In this document: positions 20,040-30,789 of the stretch, piece after piece | Layout: each line of letters starts with the position of its first letter | Position numbering within the stretch: position 1 is the first letter of the stretch | DNA from: Streptomyces sp. 7-21 | GTDB taxonomy: Bacteria; Actinomycetota; Actinomycetes; Streptomycetales; Streptomycetaceae | Reading direction: 5' to 3' | Length of the DNA: 64,000 nucleotides | Assembly (NCBI RefSeq): GCF_016741785.1 | Contig: NZ_JAERRL010000005.1 | Span: forward strand, 330,188-394,187 | The notes under the pieces: generated by a model | Told to the model about the DNA's origin: nothing | Databases searched by the model: none | The model's input: the letters and a program-made list of their open reading frames with translations, nothing else | Translations under genes and position numbers: made by a program

Positions 20040-23000
20040 ATGCGTTCTGCGTCCCACCCGGCACGACAGGGGATGTACGACCCGCGCTACGAGCACGACG
20101 CCTGCGGCGTCGGCTTCGTCGCCACGCTCACGGGTGAGGCCAGCCACGACCTCGTCGACAAGGCCCTCACCGTCCTGCGCAACCTGGAGCACCGCGGCGC
20201 CACCGGCTCCGACCCCGACACCGGTGACGGGGCAGGCATCCTCCTCCAGGTCCCCGACGCGTTCCTCCGCGACGTCGTGCCGTTCCCGCTCCCGGCCGCC
20301 GGCTCCTACGCCGTCGGCACCGCTTTCCTTCCCACCGACGGCCCCGACGCCGCCGCCAGCCAGGTGGCCCGCATCGCCGAGAGCGAAGGGCTCACCGTCC
20401 TCGGCTGGCGGGACGTCCCCGTCGCGCCCGAGCTGCTCGGCGAGGCGTCCCGCGCCGTGATGCCCGTCTTCCGGCAGCTGTTCGTGGCCGACGCCAAGGG
20501 CGCGCTGGAGGGCATCGCCCTCGACCGGCGCGCCTTCGTTCTCCGCAAGCGCGCCGAGCACGAGGCCGGGGTCTACTTCCCCTCGCTGTCCGCGCGCACT
20601 CTCGTCTACAAGGGCATGCTCACGACCGGGCAGCTGGAGCCGTTCTACCCCGACCTGTCTGACCGGCGGCTCGCCAGCGCCATCGCCCTGGTCCACTCGC
20701 GGTTCTCCACCAACACCTTCCCGAGCTGGCCGCTCGCCCACCCCTACCGGTTCGTCGCCCACAACGGCGAGATCAACACCGTCCAGGGCAACCGCAACTG
20801 GATGCGCGCCCGCGAGTCCCAGCTCGCCAGCGACCTGTTCGGCGAGACCATCGACGGCAAGACCCCGCTGGAGCGGGTCTACCCCATCTGCACCCCGGGT
20901 GCCTCCGACTCCGCGACCTTCGACGAGGTCCTCGAACTCCTCCACCTCGGCGGCCGCTCCCTGCCGCACGCCGTGCTGATGATGGTCCCCGAGGCGTGGG
21001 AGAACCACGAGTCCATGGACCCGGCCCGCCGCGCCTTCTACCAGTACCACTCCACGCTGATGGAGCCCTGGGACGGCCCGGCCTGCGTGACGTTCACCGA
21101 CGGCACCCAGGTCGGCGCCGTGCTCGACCGCAACGGCCTGCGCCCCGGCCGCTACTGGGTCACCGACGACGGGCTCGTCGTGCTCTCCTCCGAGGTCGGC
21201 GTCCTGGACATCCCGCCCGCCAAGGTCGTCCGCAAGGGCCGCCTCCAGCCGGGCCGGATGTTCCTGGTGGACACCGCCGAGCACCGCATCATCGAGGACG
21301 ACGAGATCAAGGCCGCCCTGGCCGCCGAGCACCCCTACGAAGAGTGGCTTGAGGCCGGCCTCATCGACCTCGGCGACCTGCCCGAACGCGAGCACGTCGT
21401 CCACACCCACGCCTCGGTCACCCGCCGCCAGCAGACGTTCGGCTACACCGAGGAGGAGCTGCGGGTCCTGCTGGCCCCCATGGCGAAGACCGGCGCCGAG
21501 CCGATCGGCTCCATGGGCACCGACACCCCGATCGCCGCCCTGTCGGACCGGCCGCGGCTGATCTTCGACTACTTCACCCAGCTGTTCGCGCAGGTCACCA
21601 ACCCGCCGCTGGACGCCATCCGCGAGGAGCTCGTCACCTCCCTGCACTCCTCGCTCGGGCCGCAGAGCAACCTGCTCGAGCCCACCCCCGCGTCCTGCCG
21701 CAGCGTGACCCTGCCGTTCCCCGTCATCGACAACGACGAGCTGGCCAAGCTCATCCACATCAACGCCGACGGCGACATGCCCGGCTTCGCCTCCGCCACC
21801 CTCTCCGGCCTGTACCGGGTCGCGGGCGGCGGCCAGGCGCTCGCCGACCGCCTCGCCGAGATCTGCGCCGAGGCCGACGCCGCCATCGCCAGCGGCGCCC
21901 GCCTGCTGGTCCTCTCCGACCGGCACTCCGACGCCGAGCACGCCCCCATCCCGTCGCTGCTGCTCACCTCCGCGGTCCACCACCACCTCATCCGCACCAA
22001 GCAGCGCACCCAGGTCGGGCTGCTCGTCGAGGCCGGCGACGTCCGCGAGGTCCACCACGTGGCGCTGCTCATCGGCTACGGCGCCGCCGCCGTCAACCCC
22101 TACCTGGCCATGGAGACGGTCGAGGACCTCGTCGCCCGCGGCACCTACCTGCCCGGCATCGACGCCCAGACCGCCATCCGCAACCTCATCAAGGCGCTCG
22201 GCAAGGGCGTGCTGAAGGTGATGTCCAAGATGGGCATCTCCACCGTCGCCTCCTACCGCGGCGCTCAGGTCTTCGAGGCCGTCGGCCTGGACCAGTCGTT
22301 CGTCGACACCTACTTCCACGGCACCACCTCCAAGATCGGCGGCGCCGGGATCGACGTCATCGCCCGCGAGACCGCCGAGCGTCACGCCAAGGCCTACCCC
22401 GCCTCCGGCGTCGCCCCGGCCCACCGCAACCTGGAGATCGGCGGCGAGTACCAGTGGCGCCGCGAGGGCGAACCGCACCTGTTCGACCCCGAGACGGTCT
22501 TCCGTCTCCAGCACTCCACCCGCGAGCGGCGCTACGACATCTTCCGCCAGTACACGCAGCGGGTGAACGAGCAGTCCGAGCGGCTGATGACGCTGCGCGG
22601 CCTGTTCCGCCTGAAGACCGGCGAGCGCCCGCCCGTGCCGCTGGAGGAGGTCGAGCCCGCCAGCGAGATCGTCAAGCGGTTCTCCACCGGCGCGATGAGC
22701 TACGGCTCCATCTCCAAGGAGGCCCACGAGACCCTCGCCATCGCCATGAACCGGCTGGGCGCCAAGTCCAACACCGGCGAAGGCGGCGAGGACCCCGAGC
22801 GGCTGCGCGACCCCGCCCGCCGCAGCGCCATCAAGCAGGTCGCCTCCGGCCGCTTCGGCGTCACCAGCGAGTACCTCGTCCACGCCGACGACATCCAGAT
22901 CAAGATGGCGCAGGGCGCCAAGCCCGGCGAGGGCGGCCAGCTGCCCGGCCACAAGGTGTACCCGTGGGTCGCCAGGACCCGGCACTCCACGCCCGGCGTC

Positions 23001-24602
23001 GGCCTCATCTCGCCGCCGCCGCACCACGACATCTACTCCATCGAGGACCTGGCGCAGCTCATCCACGACCTGAAGAACGCCAACCCCAGCGCCCGCATCC
23101 ACGTGAAGCTGGTCTCCGAGGTCGGTGTGGGCACCGTCGCCGCGGGCGTCTCCAAGGCGCACGCCGACGTCGTCCTCATCTCCGGCCACGACGGCGGCAC
23201 CGGCGCCTCGCCGCTGACCTCGCTCAAGCACGCCGGCGGCCCCTGGGAGCTGGGCCTCGCCGAGACCCAGCAGACGCTGCTGCTCAACGGGCTGCGCGAC
23301 CGGATCGTCGTGCAGACCGACGGCCAGCTCAAGACCGGCCGCGACGTGCTGATCGCCGCGCTGCTCGGCGCCGAGGAGTACGGTTTCGCCACCGCCCCGC
23401 TGGTGGTCTCCGGCTGCGTCCTGATGCGCGTGTGCCACCTGGACACCTGCCCGGTCGGCATCGCCACCCAGAACCCGGTGCTGCGCGAGCGGTTCACCGG
23501 CAAGCCGGAGTTCGTCGAGACGTTCTTCGAGTTCGTCGCCGAAGAGGTCCGCGAGCTGCTCGCCGAACTCGGCTTCCGCAGCCTCGACGAGGCCATCGGC
23601 CACGCCGAACTCCTCGACGTCTCCCGGGCCGTCAACCACTGGAAGGCCCAGGGCCTGGACCTGGCGCCGCTGCTGTACGTGCCCGAGCTGCCCGACGGCG
23701 CGGCCCGGCGCCGCACCACCAGCCAGGACCACGGCCTGGCCAAGGCCCTGGACAACGAGCTGATCCGGCTGGCGGCCGACGCGCTGTCCGCCCCCACCGC
23801 CGAGGAGGCGCAGCCGGTCCGCGCCCAGCTCCCCATCCGCAACATCAACCGCACCGTCGGCACCATGCTCGGCCACGAGGTGACCAAGCGGTTCGGCGGA
23901 GCCGGGCTGCCCCGGGACACCATCGACATCACCTTCACCGGCTCCGCCGGGCAGTCCTTCGGCGCGTTCGTGCCGCACGGCATCACGCTGCGCCTGGAGG
24001 GCGACGCCAACGACTACGTCGGCAAGGGCCTGTCGGGCGGCCGCATCATCGTCCGCCCCGACCGCGACGCGGAACACCTCCCCGACCACTCCGTCATCGC
24101 GGGCAACACCCTCGCCTACGGCGCCACCGGCGGCGAGATCTACCTGCGGGGCCGGGTCGGCGAGCGGTTCTGCGTGCGCAACTCCGGCGCCACGGTCGTC
24201 GCCGAGGGCGTCGGCGACCACGGCTGCGAGTACATGACCGGCGGCCGGGCCGTCGTGCTCGGCGAGACCGGCCGGAACTTCGCGGCCGGCATGTCCGGCG
24301 GCATCGCCTACGTCCTCGACCTCGACGAGCGCCACGTCAACCCCGGCTTCGTCCAGATCGAGGGGCTGGAGGAGGATGACCGGCAGTGGCTGCACGAGAC
24401 GGTGCGCCGCCACGCCGAGGAGACCGGCTCCGCCGTCGCCGCCAGGCTGCTGGCCAACTGGGAGGCCGCACTGGCGCGTTTCAGCAAGATCATGCCCACC
24501 ACCTACAAGGCCGTGCTCGCCGCCAAGGACGCCGCCGAGCGGGCGGGGCTGAGCGAATCGGAGACCCACGAGAAGATGATGGAGGCGGCGACCCATGGCT
24601 GA
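20040..24602 (+). CDS. gltB: glutamate synthase (NADPH) large subunit
   Basis: 1520 residues, the usual GltB size. ATG 20040 follows GGGAGAGCC. A 21-residue propeptide ends before the nucleophilic Cys22 in DACGVGF of the Ntn-type glutaminase. Later come the central domain, the FMN-binding TIM barrel ([59 protein letters not shown]) and the [3Fe-4S] cysteines in [20 protein letters not shown]. The C-terminal GXGXG beta-helix ends the protein. Channels ammonia from glutamine to 2-oxoglutarate. The stop overlaps gltD by 8 bp. Confidence 0.98.
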   Translation: MRSASHPARQGMYDPRYEHDACGVGFVATLTGEASHDLVDKALTVLRNLEHRGATGSDPDTGDGAGILLQVPDAFLRDVVPFPLPAAGSYAVGTAFLPTDGPDAAASQVARIAESEGLTVLGWRDVPVAPELLGEASRAVMPVFRQLFVADAKGALEGIALDRRAFVLRKRAEHEAGVYFPSLSARTLVYKGMLTTGQLEPFYPDLSDRRLASAIALVHSRFSTNTFPSWPLAHPYRFVAHNGEINTVQGNRNWMRARESQLASDLFGETIDGKTPLERVYPICTPGASDSATFDEVLELLHLGGRSLPHAVLMMVPEAWENHESMDPARRAFYQYHSTLMEPWDGPACVTFTDGTQVGAVLDRNGLRPGRYWVTDDGLVVLSSEVGVLDIPPAKVVRKGRLQPGRMFLVDTAEHRIIEDDEIKAALAAEHPYEEWLEAGLIDLGDLPEREHVVHTHASVTRRQQTFGYTEEELRVLLAPMAKTGAEPIGSMGTDTPIAALSDRPRLIFDYFTQLFAQVTNPPLDAIREELVTSLHSSLGPQSNLLEPTPASCRSVTLPFPVIDNDELAKLIHINADGDMPGFASATLSGLYRVAGGGQALADRLAEICAEADAAIASGARLLVLSDRHSDAEHAPIPSLLLTSAVHHHLIRTKQRTQVGLLVEAGDVREVHHVALLIGYGAAAVNPYLAMETVEDLVARGTYLPGIDAQTAIRNLIKALGKGVLKVMSKMGISTVASYRGAQVFEAVGLDQSFVDTYFHGTTSKIGGAGIDVIARETAERHAKAYPASGVAPAHRNLEIGGEYQWRREGEPHLFDPETVFRLQHSTRERRYDIFRQYTQRVNEQSERLMTLRGLFRLKTGERPPVPLEEVEPASEIVKRFSTGAMSYGSISKEAHETLAIAMNRLGAKSNTGEGGEDPERLRDPARRSAIKQVASGRFGVTSEYLVHADDIQIKMAQGAKPGEGGQLPGHKVYPWVARTRHSTPGVGLISPPPHHDIYSIEDLAQLIHDLKNANPSARIHVKLVSEVGVGTVAAGVSKAHADVVLISGHDGGTGASPLTSLKHAGGPWELGLAETQQTLLLNGLRDRIVVQTDGQLKTGRDVLIAALLGAEEYGFATAPLVVSGCVLMRVCHLDTCPVGIATQNPVLRERFTGKPEFVETFFEFVAEEVRELLAELGFRSLDEAIGHAELLDVSRAVNHWKAQGLDLAPLLYVPELPDGAARRRTTSQDHGLAKALDNELIRLAADALSAPTAEEAQPVRAQLPIRNINRTVGTMLGHEVTKRFGGAGLPRDTIDITFTGSAGQSFGAFVPHGITLRLEGDANDYVGKGLSGGRIIVRPDRDAEHLPDHSVIAGNTLAYGATGGEIYLRGRVGERFCVRNSGATVVAEGVGDHGCEYMTGGRAVVLGETGRNFAAGMSGGIAYVLDLDERHVNPGFVQIEGLEEDDRQWLHETVRRHAEETGSAVAARLLANWEAALARFSKIMPTTYKAVLAAKDAAERAGLSESETHEKMMEAATHG

Positions 24603-26055
24603 CCCGAAGGGCTTCCTCACCACCGGGCGCGAGGTCGCCCAGACCCGCCCGGTCAGTGAGCGCGTCAAGGACTGGAACGAGGTATACGTCCCCGGCTCGC
24701 TGCTGCCCATCATCAGCAAGCAGGCCGGGCGGTGCATGGACTGCGGCATCCCGTTCTGCCACAACGGCTGCCCGCTGGGGAACCTCATCCCCGAGTGGAA
24801 CGACTACGCCTACCGCGGCGACTGGGCCGCCGCCAGCGAGCGGCTGCACGCCACCAACAACTTCCCGGAGTTCACCGGCCGGCTGTGCCCCGCGCCCTGC
24901 GAGTCCGCCTGCGTCCTGGGCATCAACCAGCCCCCCGTGACCATCAAGAACGTCGAGGTCACCATCATCGACAAGGCGTGGGAGGCCGGGCGCGTCACCC
25001 CGCAGCCGCCGCAGCGGCTGTCCGGCAAGACCGTCGCCGTCATCGGCTCGGGCCCTGCCGGCCTCGCCGCCGCCCAGCAGCTCACCCGCGCCGGCCACAC
25101 CGTCGCCGTCTACGAGCGCGCCGACCGCATCGGCGGCCTGCTGCGGTACGGCATCCCCGAGTTCAAGATGGAGAAGCGGCACCTCAACCGCCGCATCGAG
25201 CAGATGCGGGCCGAGGGCACCAAGTTCCGCACCGGCATCGAGGTCGGCCGCGACATCGACGCCGCCGCGCTGCGCAAGCGGTACGACGCCGTCGTCATCG
25301 CCGCGGGCGCCACCACCCCCCGCGACCTGCCCGTGCCGGGCCGCGAGCTGAAGGGCGTGCACCAGGCCATGGAGTACCTGCCGCTGGCCAACAAGGTGCA
25401 GGAGGGCGACCTGGTGGAGTCGCCCATCTCCGCCAAGGGCAAGCACGTCGTGGTCATCGGCGGCGGCGACACCGGTGCCGACTGCGTCGGCACCGCCCAC
25501 CGCCAGGGCGCCGCGTCCGTCACCCAGCTGGAGATCATGCCCAGGCCGGGGGAGGAGCGGCCCCCGCACCAGCCGTGGCCCACCTACCCGATGACGTTCA
25601 AGGTCACCTCCGCGCACGAGGAGGGCGGCGAACGCCTCTACGAGGTGTCCACCACCCGCTTCGAAGGCGACGAGAACGGCAACGTGCAGTGGCTGCACCT
25701 GGTCGAGGTCGACTTCCGGGACGGCAGGTTCCACCCCCGGCCGGGCACCGAACGCCGCATCCCCGCCCAGCTCGTCACCCTCGCCATGGGCTTCACCGGC
25801 ACCGACCAGGAGAACGGCCTGGTCAGCCAGTTCGGCCTGGAGCTCGACGAGCGCGGCAACATCGCCCGTGACGCCGACTACGCCACCAACGTCGACGGCG
25901 TGTTCGTCGCGGGCGACGCCGGGCGCGGCCAGTCCCTCATCGTCTGGGCCATCGCCGAGGGCCGCGCCGCCGCCAGGGGTGTGGACCGGTACCTCACCGG
26001 GGAGAGCAGCCTGCCCTACCCGATCCGGCCCACCGACCGGGCGCTCGCCGTCTGA
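24595..26055 (+). CDS. gltD: glutamate synthase small subunit
   Basis: 486 residues. The N-terminal domain carries the two cysteine sets for [4Fe-4S] clusters, [18 protein letters not shown] and [17 protein letters not shown] binds at [15 protein letters not shown], and NADPH at [15 protein letters not shown]. The C-terminal FAD motif is [20 protein letters not shown]. Passes electrons from NADPH to GltB. Start ATG 24595 overlaps the gltB end, giving coupled, equimolar synthesis. Confidence 0.97.
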   Translation: MADPKGFLTTGREVAQTRPVSERVKDWNEVYVPGSLLPIISKQAGRCMDCGIPFCHNGCPLGNLIPEWNDYAYRGDWAAASERLHATNNFPEFTGRLCPAPCESACVLGINQPPVTIKNVEVTIIDKAWEAGRVTPQPPQRLSGKTVAVIGSGPAGLAAAQQLTRAGHTVAVYERADRIGGLLRYGIPEFKMEKRHLNRRIEQMRAEGTKFRTGIEVGRDIDAAALRKRYDAVVIAAGATTPRDLPVPGRELKGVHQAMEYLPLANKVQEGDLVESPISAKGKHVVVIGGGDTGADCVGTAHRQGAASVTQLEIMPRPGEERPPHQPWPTYPMTFKVTSAHEEGGERLYEVSTTRFEGDENGNVQWLHLVEVDFRDGRFHPRPGTERRIPAQLVTLAMGFTGTDQENGLVSQFGLELDERGNIARDADYATNVDGVFVAGDAGRGQSLIVWAIAEGRAAARGVDRYLTGESSLPYPIRPTDRALAV

Positions 26056-26080
26056 CCCCTCCCACCTCACCGTCCCCTCC

Positions 26081-26096
26081 AGTGGTGTAGACCACT
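26081..26096 (+). promoter_or_regulatory. DasR-type operator (dre site)
   Basis: AGTGGTGTAGACCACT has perfect 6-bp arms (AGTGGT/ACCACT) around GTAG and agrees at 15 of 16 positions with the DasR site I remember, AGTGGTCTAGACCACT. DasR is the GntR-family repressor of aminosugar uptake and use in Streptomyces, released by glucosamine-6-phosphate. It lies about 100 bp upstream of the binding-protein gene. A weaker relative, ATGGTCTACGCAAC, is at 26171-26184. Confidence 0.8.
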
Positions 26097-26198
26097 AACG
26101 GTGCCGTTCCGTGATACCGGCATCTAGTAAGCCCGCGGGCGCGCTGCCACAATCGACGCTCACCAGCGCGATGGTCTACGCAACTGGAGGGGACCGCC

Positions 26199-27503
26199 AT
26201 GACGCACTCTCCCCGGGGCAGAACCCCCCGCGGCAGGGCCCGCCGGCTGACCGCCGCAGCGGCCGTACTCTCCCTCGCCGCCCTCACCGCGTGCGGCGAC
26301 GAGGGCAGCGGCTCCTCCTCCGGCGGCGGCACGCTCGACGTATGGATCATGGAGGGCACCAACCCCGACGCCCGCCCCTACTTCGACGACCTCGCCGCCG
26401 CCTTCGAAGAGCGCACCGGCGCCACCCTCAACGTCCAGTTCATCCAGTGGGCCGACGCCCACGACCGCTTCATCACCGCCATGGCCGGCAACGAGCTGCC
26501 CGACGTCGCCGAGTTCGGCACCACCTGGGCCGCCGAATTCGCCGCCGCCGGCGCCCTGACCGACCTCACCGACACCATCGAGGAAGCCGGCCTGACCGAC
26601 GACCTCGTCCCCGCACTCGCCGAGGCCGCCACCGTCGACGGCCGCATGTACGGCATGCCCTGGTACGCCGGCGTCCGCTCCCTGATGTACCGCGCCGACA
26701 TCTTCGACGAACACGACCTCGAACCCCCCACCACCTGGCAGGAACTGCGCGACGTCGCCCTCCAGCTGCGGGACCTCGAACCCGACATGATCCCCTTCCC
26801 GGTCAGCGGCGACAGCGAGTACGGCCTCTACCCGTTCATCTGGGGCGCCGGCGGCGACCTCGCCCGCCAGAACGACGACGGCCAGTGGGAAGCCACCATC
26901 AACGAACCCGAAGCCGTCGAAGGCATCGAGTTCTACACCTCCCTCGCCACCGAAGACGGCCTGTCCGTCGCCGCCGCCAACACCTGGCTGGAGACCGACC
27001 AGCTCGAAAGCTTCCAGAACGGCGAAGCCGCCATGGTCCTCAACGGCAACTGGACCGTCGCCACCCTCCTCGAAGACGACCCCGCCTGGGAAGACCGCCT
27101 CGGCGTCGTCCCCATACCCGGCCAGGACGGCGGCTTCAGCCCCTCCTTCGTCGGCGGCTCCCTCCTCGGCGAGTTCAACAGCGACCAGCCCGACCTCGCC
27201 TGGGAACTCATCGAGATGATGTCCACCGGCGAGTACGGCGCCCAGTGGGCCGAGGAATCCGGCTACTTCCCCGGCCAGCAGTCACAGCTCGAACAGGTAC
27301 AGCAGCAGGCCGACCCGCTCGTCGCCCCCTTCGCCCAGCAGATGAACGAAGCCGGCGCCACCGTCCCCGTCGCCGAACCCTGGGGCGCCATCCAGGGCGA
27401 AAAGATCATCAGCCAGATGCTCCAGGCCATACTCGGCGGCGAATCCGTGCAGGCAGCGGCCGACCGGGCCGCCGAAGCGATGGACGAGAACTTTGCCGGC
27501 TGA
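26199..27503 (+). CDS. sugar ABC transporter substrate-binding lipoprotein (aminosugar/chitobiose type)
   Basis: 434 residues. A twin-basic N-region (RGRTPRGRARRLT) and hydrophobic stretch lead to the lipobox LTACGD, so lgt here would modify Cys31 or so. The mature part is a cluster-B (MalE-like) fold: LDVWIMEGTNPDA, AMAGNELPDVAEFGTTW, YGMPWYAGVRSLMYRADIF, LNGNWTVATLLED. The upstream DasR box suggests N-acetylglucosamine, chitobiose or a related aminosugar. Resembles DasA/NgcE-type proteins, but I cannot say which. First gene of a three-gene operon; ATG follows CTGGAGGGGACC. Confidence 0.85.
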   Translation: MTHSPRGRTPRGRARRLTAAAAVLSLAALTACGDEGSGSSSGGGTLDVWIMEGTNPDARPYFDDLAAAFEERTGATLNVQFIQWADAHDRFITAMAGNELPDVAEFGTTWAAEFAAAGALTDLTDTIEEAGLTDDLVPALAEAATVDGRMYGMPWYAGVRSLMYRADIFDEHDLEPPTTWQELRDVALQLRDLEPDMIPFPVSGDSEYGLYPFIWGAGGDLARQNDDGQWEATINEPEAVEGIEFYTSLATEDGLSVAAANTWLETDQLESFQNGEAAMVLNGNWTVATLLEDDPAWEDRLGVVPIPGQDGGFSPSFVGGSLLGEFNSDQPDLAWELIEMMSTGEYGAQWAEESGYFPGQQSQLEQVQQQADPLVAPFAQQMNEAGATVPVAEPWGAIQGEKIISQMLQAILGGESVQAAADRAAEAMDENFAG

Positions 27504-28542
27504 CACCCAGACCACCGGCGGCCCCAACGGCGCCAGCGACGGGGGCGGTGCCGCCGGCGGCACCGCCCCCGCCCCCGTCAAGGCCCCCGGCACCCCCGGC
27601 AGCAGCGGCACCCCGCCCCGGCCCCAGCGCCCCCGCAGAACCGGCCCGGCCCGCGCCGCCCTGCGGCCCTGGCTGCTCCTGGCCCCCGCCCTCGCCGTCC
27701 TCGCCGTCCTGCTGCTGTGGCCGATCGCCCGCGTCGTCATGCTGTCCTTCCAGGACTACGGCCTGCGGGAGATCAACACCGGCGAGACCAACTACACCGG
27801 CCTCGACAACTACCGGGACATCCTCAGCGACGGCTTCCTGTGGGACACCGTCCTGCCCAACACCGTGGTCTTCGCCGCCCTGTGCGTCGGACTCACCGTC
27901 CTCCTCGGCACCCTCGTCGCCCTGCTGCTCCAGCGCCTCGGCCGCACCTGGCGCACCATCTGCTCCACCGTCATCCTCGCCGCCTGGGCCATGCCCGCCG
28001 TCACCGGCACCTACGTGTGGATCTGGATCTTCGACCCGCTCAACGGCATCGTCAGCGGCGGCCTCGACAGCATCGGCGCCATCGAACCCCGCGAAACCAA
28101 CTGGTTCACCGACCGCTGGGCGTTCTACGGCATCGCCACCCTCAACGTCGTCCACCACAGCTTCCCGTTCGTCGCCCTCACGGTCTACGCCGGACTGCTC
28201 ACCATCCCCCGCGAACTCCCCGAAGCGGCCCTCATGGACGGCGCCAACGCCTGGCAGCGGTTCCGGCACATCACCGTCCCCACCCTCCGCCCCGTCTTCC
28301 TCGTCGTCACCATCCTGTCCACCATCTGGGACTTCAAGGTCTTCGCGCAGATCTACCTCATGCCAGGCGGCAGCGGCAGCAACCCCGACGTCCTCAACCT
28401 CGGCGTCTGGTCCTACATCGAGTCCTTCAACCGCAACGCCTACGGCACCGGCTCCGCCATCGCCGTCCTCCTCACCCTCCTGCTCCTGGCCATCACCGTC
28501 CTGTACGTCAGGGCCCTGTTCAAGGAGAGGGACGAACTGTGA
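27493..28542 (+). CDS. sugar ABC transporter permease 1 (MalF-like)
   Basis: 349 residues using TTG 27493, 11 bp inside the upstream gene; no ATG or GTG occurs in this frame before the first helix, so a TTG start is the simplest reading, with GGACGAGA as ribosome site. A Gly/Pro/Ala-rich tail of about 50 residues precedes six helices, beginning LLLAPALAVLAVLLLWPIAR. The cytoplasmic EAA loop that docks the ATPase is EAALMDGANAWQRFRHITVP. No ATPase gene accompanies it; the shared MsiK ATPase is the expected partner in Streptomyces. Confidence 0.88.
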   Translation: MPADTQTTGGPNGASDGGGAAGGTAPAPVKAPGTPGSSGTPPRPQRPRRTGPARAALRPWLLLAPALAVLAVLLLWPIARVVMLSFQDYGLREINTGETNYTGLDNYRDILSDGFLWDTVLPNTVVFAALCVGLTVLLGTLVALLLQRLGRTWRTICSTVILAAWAMPAVTGTYVWIWIFDPLNGIVSGGLDSIGAIEPRETNWFTDRWAFYGIATLNVVHHSFPFVALTVYAGLLTIPRELPEAALMDGANAWQRFRHITVPTLRPVFLVVTILSTIWDFKVFAQIYLMPGGSGSNPDVLNLGVWSYIESFNRNAYGTGSAIAVLLTLLLLAITVLYVRALFKERDEL

Positions 28543-29369
28543 CCCGCGCCCGCCGCTCCACCGCAAGCCGCCTGGGACTCGGAGCCGCCGTCGCCGCCCT
28601 GCTGGCCTTCACCCTCTTCCCCGTCTACTGGATGGTCAGCTCCGCCCTCGACCCCGGCGCCGGCCACCGCGGCGCCGCCGTCCTCCCCGAAGGCCTCACC
28701 CTCGACCACTTCCGGTACGTCCTCGACACCGGCGACTTCAGCCGCTACCTCGCCAACTCCGCCCTGGTCGGCCTGGGAACCGTCCTGCTCTCCGGCCTGC
28801 TCGCCCTCTTCGCCGCCGTCGCCGTCGCCCGCTTCCAGTTCCGCATGCGCACCACCGTGCTCGTCCTCATCCTCGTCGTGCAGATGGTGCCGCTCGAAGC
28901 CCTCGTCATCCCGCTCTTCCTCCAGATGCGCGACCTGGACATGCTCAACAGCCTCCTCGGCCTCACCCTCGTCTACCTGGCCTTCTCCCTGCCGTTCGCG
29001 GTCTGGACCCTCCGCGGCTTCGTCGCCGCCGTCCCCAGGGAAGTCGAGGAAGCCGCCTACCTCGACGGCTGCGGCTGGTGGCGCATGTTCACCTCCGTGC
29101 TGCTGCCCCTCGTCGCCCCCGGACTCGTCGCCACCAGCATCTTCGCCTTCATCGTCGCCTGGAACGAGTTCGTCCTCGCCTTCACCTTCCTCCAGGACGA
29201 CACCAAGTACACCGCCGCCGTCGGCCTCCACCGCTTCTTCGGCCAGTACGACACCGAATGGGGCGCCGTCATGGCCGGCTCCACCCTCATCACCCTCCCG
29301 GTGCTCGTCTTCTTCGTCCTCGTCCAGCGCCGCCTCGCCGGCGGACTCGCCGCCGGCGCCATCCGCTGA
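28539..29369 (+). CDS. sugar ABC transporter permease 2 (MalG-like)
   Basis: 276 residues from GTG 28539, overlapping the previous stop (GTGA). Six helices start with GLGAAVAALLAFTLFPVYWM; the conserved EAA loop is EEAAYLDGCGWWRMFTSVLL. The final helix, GSTLITLPVLVFFVLVQRRL, and the end AAGAIR match the family, which often ends in GAxKG or similar. Forms the channel with permease 1. Confidence 0.9.
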   Translation: MTRARRSTASRLGLGAAVAALLAFTLFPVYWMVSSALDPGAGHRGAAVLPEGLTLDHFRYVLDTGDFSRYLANSALVGLGTVLLSGLLALFAAVAVARFQFRMRTTVLVLILVVQMVPLEALVIPLFLQMRDLDMLNSLLGLTLVYLAFSLPFAVWTLRGFVAAVPREVEEAAYLDGCGWWRMFTSVLLPLVAPGLVATSIFAFIVAWNEFVLAFTFLQDDTKYTAAVGLHRFFGQYDTEWGAVMAGSTLITLPVLVFFVLVQRRLAGGLAAGAIR

Positions 29370-29409
29370 CCCCCACGCACCCGGCCGCCGCCTGACCGCC
29401 GCGGATGGT

Positions 29410-29634
29410 ATGCCTGCTGCCATGACCGCTGACCCCCAGCCCCTGCCTGGCGCGGACGAGGCGCCGCCCGAACAGCCGCCCGAGGTGCTGTGCGCGCTGT
29501 GCGGGCGGCCGCTGCACGACCGCCTGGCCCGGCAGTGGCGCCTGGGCCCCGAATGCCGCGAGAAGCTGAAGCTGCGGCTCGCCCCCTCACCGCCGCCGCA
29601 CGAACCGGCGCAAGAGACGCTGCCGGGCATCTGA
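29410..29634 (+). CDS. small DUF6011-type zinc-ribbon-like protein
   Basis: 74 residues from ATG 29410 (ATG 29422 also possible; neither has a strong ribosome site). The core CALCGRPLHDRLARQWRLGP followed by ECREKL has a Cys-x2-Cys ... Cys arrangement expected to hold one metal ion, flanked by Pro-rich disordered ends. DUF6011 proteins are common in Streptomyces, with unknown function, and occur in both chromosomes and mobile elements. Confidence 0.7.
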   Translation: MPAAMTADPQPLPGADEAPPEQPPEVLCALCGRPLHDRLARQWRLGPECREKLKLRLAPSPPPHEPAQETLPGI

Positions 29635-30399
29635 CCGGACGCCAGCACCCAAGCGGCGCGCAGCCCGAACACGGCCTCACATCCGGGACCACGTCGACCT
29701 CACAGCCCGGCGCGAAGGGAGCAAACCCTGCGCCAGCAACGGGCGTATGACCACCAGGCACCGCAACGACGACCACACGCGCACCACATCGAGGCCGGCC
29801 CCGCCGCCGTATCCGGCGAGCAGGTCGCCAAGGCGGTCCGGAGCCCGCGGCCGCAGGGCCGCCCCGGCCATCTCGCGGCTGCGGGCGACCAGGCCGGCAG
29901 GCAGAACGCCGGTGGCCACCAGCCGCTCGCACTCCTCGTCAAGCTCCGCCGCCAGCGCGGCGGCGCCTCGCGCACCCTCCGCAGGGCGGCACCCGCCGCG
30001 GCCCACGCCCGCCGCCGACGCACCCGACAGCCCCCCGAGACGCCCCAGCACGGTGCCCGGCACGCGGCGGTCGCCAGCACCGGCGGCTGCCGCCACAGCA
30101 CACGCGGAACCGGAACCAGCGCCCGCGACATCGCCCCCCGGCGTCGACGCGCGCCTGGCCGGTATCCACTTCCAGCAACACCTCACCCACGCGCAGGGGC
30201 GCCCCCTCAGCATGGCCGACGACGACCTCGCCCCCGGCCATGAGCGGCAAGCGTCCCCGGAGAAGCACGCCCGCGCCACGGAAGTCCCGGGCGCCGCCGC
30301 TGCCCGCGCTCCGCCGCACCCGGCGCCCCGCCCGGCCAGCGTCCGGATCGTGGCCTCACCCCGCTCACCCCCCGCCGCGGCCGCATAGGCTTAGCCACC
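29635..30399. other. 765-bp gap without a supported intact gene
   Basis: Several open frames exist on both strands, but none has a clean start, ribosome site and family match. The minus strand around 30135-30270 shows coding-like codon use (see the separate entry at 29939-30319), with the likely continuation in another frame at about 29700-30100. A TAGGCT hexamer at 30386-30391 may serve the chorismate mutase gene. Confidence 0.4.
29939..30319 (-). pseudogene. possible decayed gene with a lipoyl/biotinyl-domain-like segment
   Basis: On the minus strand, roughly 30135-30255, the frame reads MAGGEVVVGHAEGAPLRVGE then VLLEVDTGQARVDAGG. This resembles the beta-hairpin of a lipoyl or biotinyl domain (typical VxxGDxVxxGxxLxEVETDKAxVEV), with DTGQA in place of ETDKA, so the modified Lys is absent. 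Downstream the frame turns into Arg/Cys-rich sequence, while another minus frame continues with ALAAELDEECERLVATGV. This suggests a frameshifted remnant. The match is by eye and weak. Confidence 0.25.
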
Positions 30400-30747
30400 A
30401 TGAAGAGCCTCGATGACCTCGACGACAGCGTGCGCGAGGAGCTGCTCCAGCTCCGCGAAAGCATCGACAACATCGACGCCGCCGTCGTCCACATGCTCGC
30501 CGAGCGCTTCAAGTGCACCCAGCGCGTCGGCAAGCTCAAGGCGGAACACGACCTCCCGGCCGCCGACCCCGAACGCGAGGCCCGCCAGATCGCCCGGCTG
30601 CGGCGCCTCGCCGAAAGCGCCCGCCTCGACCCGGGGTTCGCCGAGAAGCTGCTCAACTTCATCATCGCCGAGGTCATCCGCCACCACGAAACCCTCGCCA
30701 GCGCCTCCGACACCGCCAGGCCGGACGGCGGCGCCCGCCGCCCCTGA
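30400..30747 (+). CDS. chorismate mutase, AroQ type
   Basis: 115-residue all-helical enzyme rearranging chorismate to prephenate for Phe/Tyr synthesis. Landmarks: LLQLRESIDNIDAAVVHMLA (catalytic Arg near the N-terminus), ERFKCTQRVGKLKAEHDLPA (second catalytic Arg/Lys), then the C-terminal helix FAEKLLNFIIAEVIRHHETL with a conserved Gln/Glu-type residue. Stand-alone, cytoplasmic, without a regulatory ACT domain. ATG 30400 has no ribosome site nearby but follows TAGGCT by 8 nt. Competes with trpE for chorismate. Confidence 0.93.
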   Translation: MKSLDDLDDSVREELLQLRESIDNIDAAVVHMLAERFKCTQRVGKLKAEHDLPAADPEREARQIARLRRLAESARLDPGFAEKLLNFIIAEVIRHHETLASASDTARPDGGARRP

Positions 30748-30777
30748 AACCCCCTGGCCCCGGCGGCCGCGACCGCC

Positions 30778-30783
30778 TACGGT
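30778..30783 (+). promoter_or_regulatory. candidate -10 box for a leaderless VOC transcript
   Basis: TACGGT ends 6 nt before ATG 30790, the spacing that puts the transcript start on the start codon. No Shine-Dalgarno is present between, and no -35 is clear. Confidence 0.35.
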
Positions 30784-30789
30784 GCCCGC

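Noticed and set aside
19887..24788. 1633-codon open frame antisense to gltB
   Set aside because: It mirrors gltB codon for codon (high GC third positions keep the opposite frame open), contains no family motifs and has odd His/Gln/Gly-rich composition.
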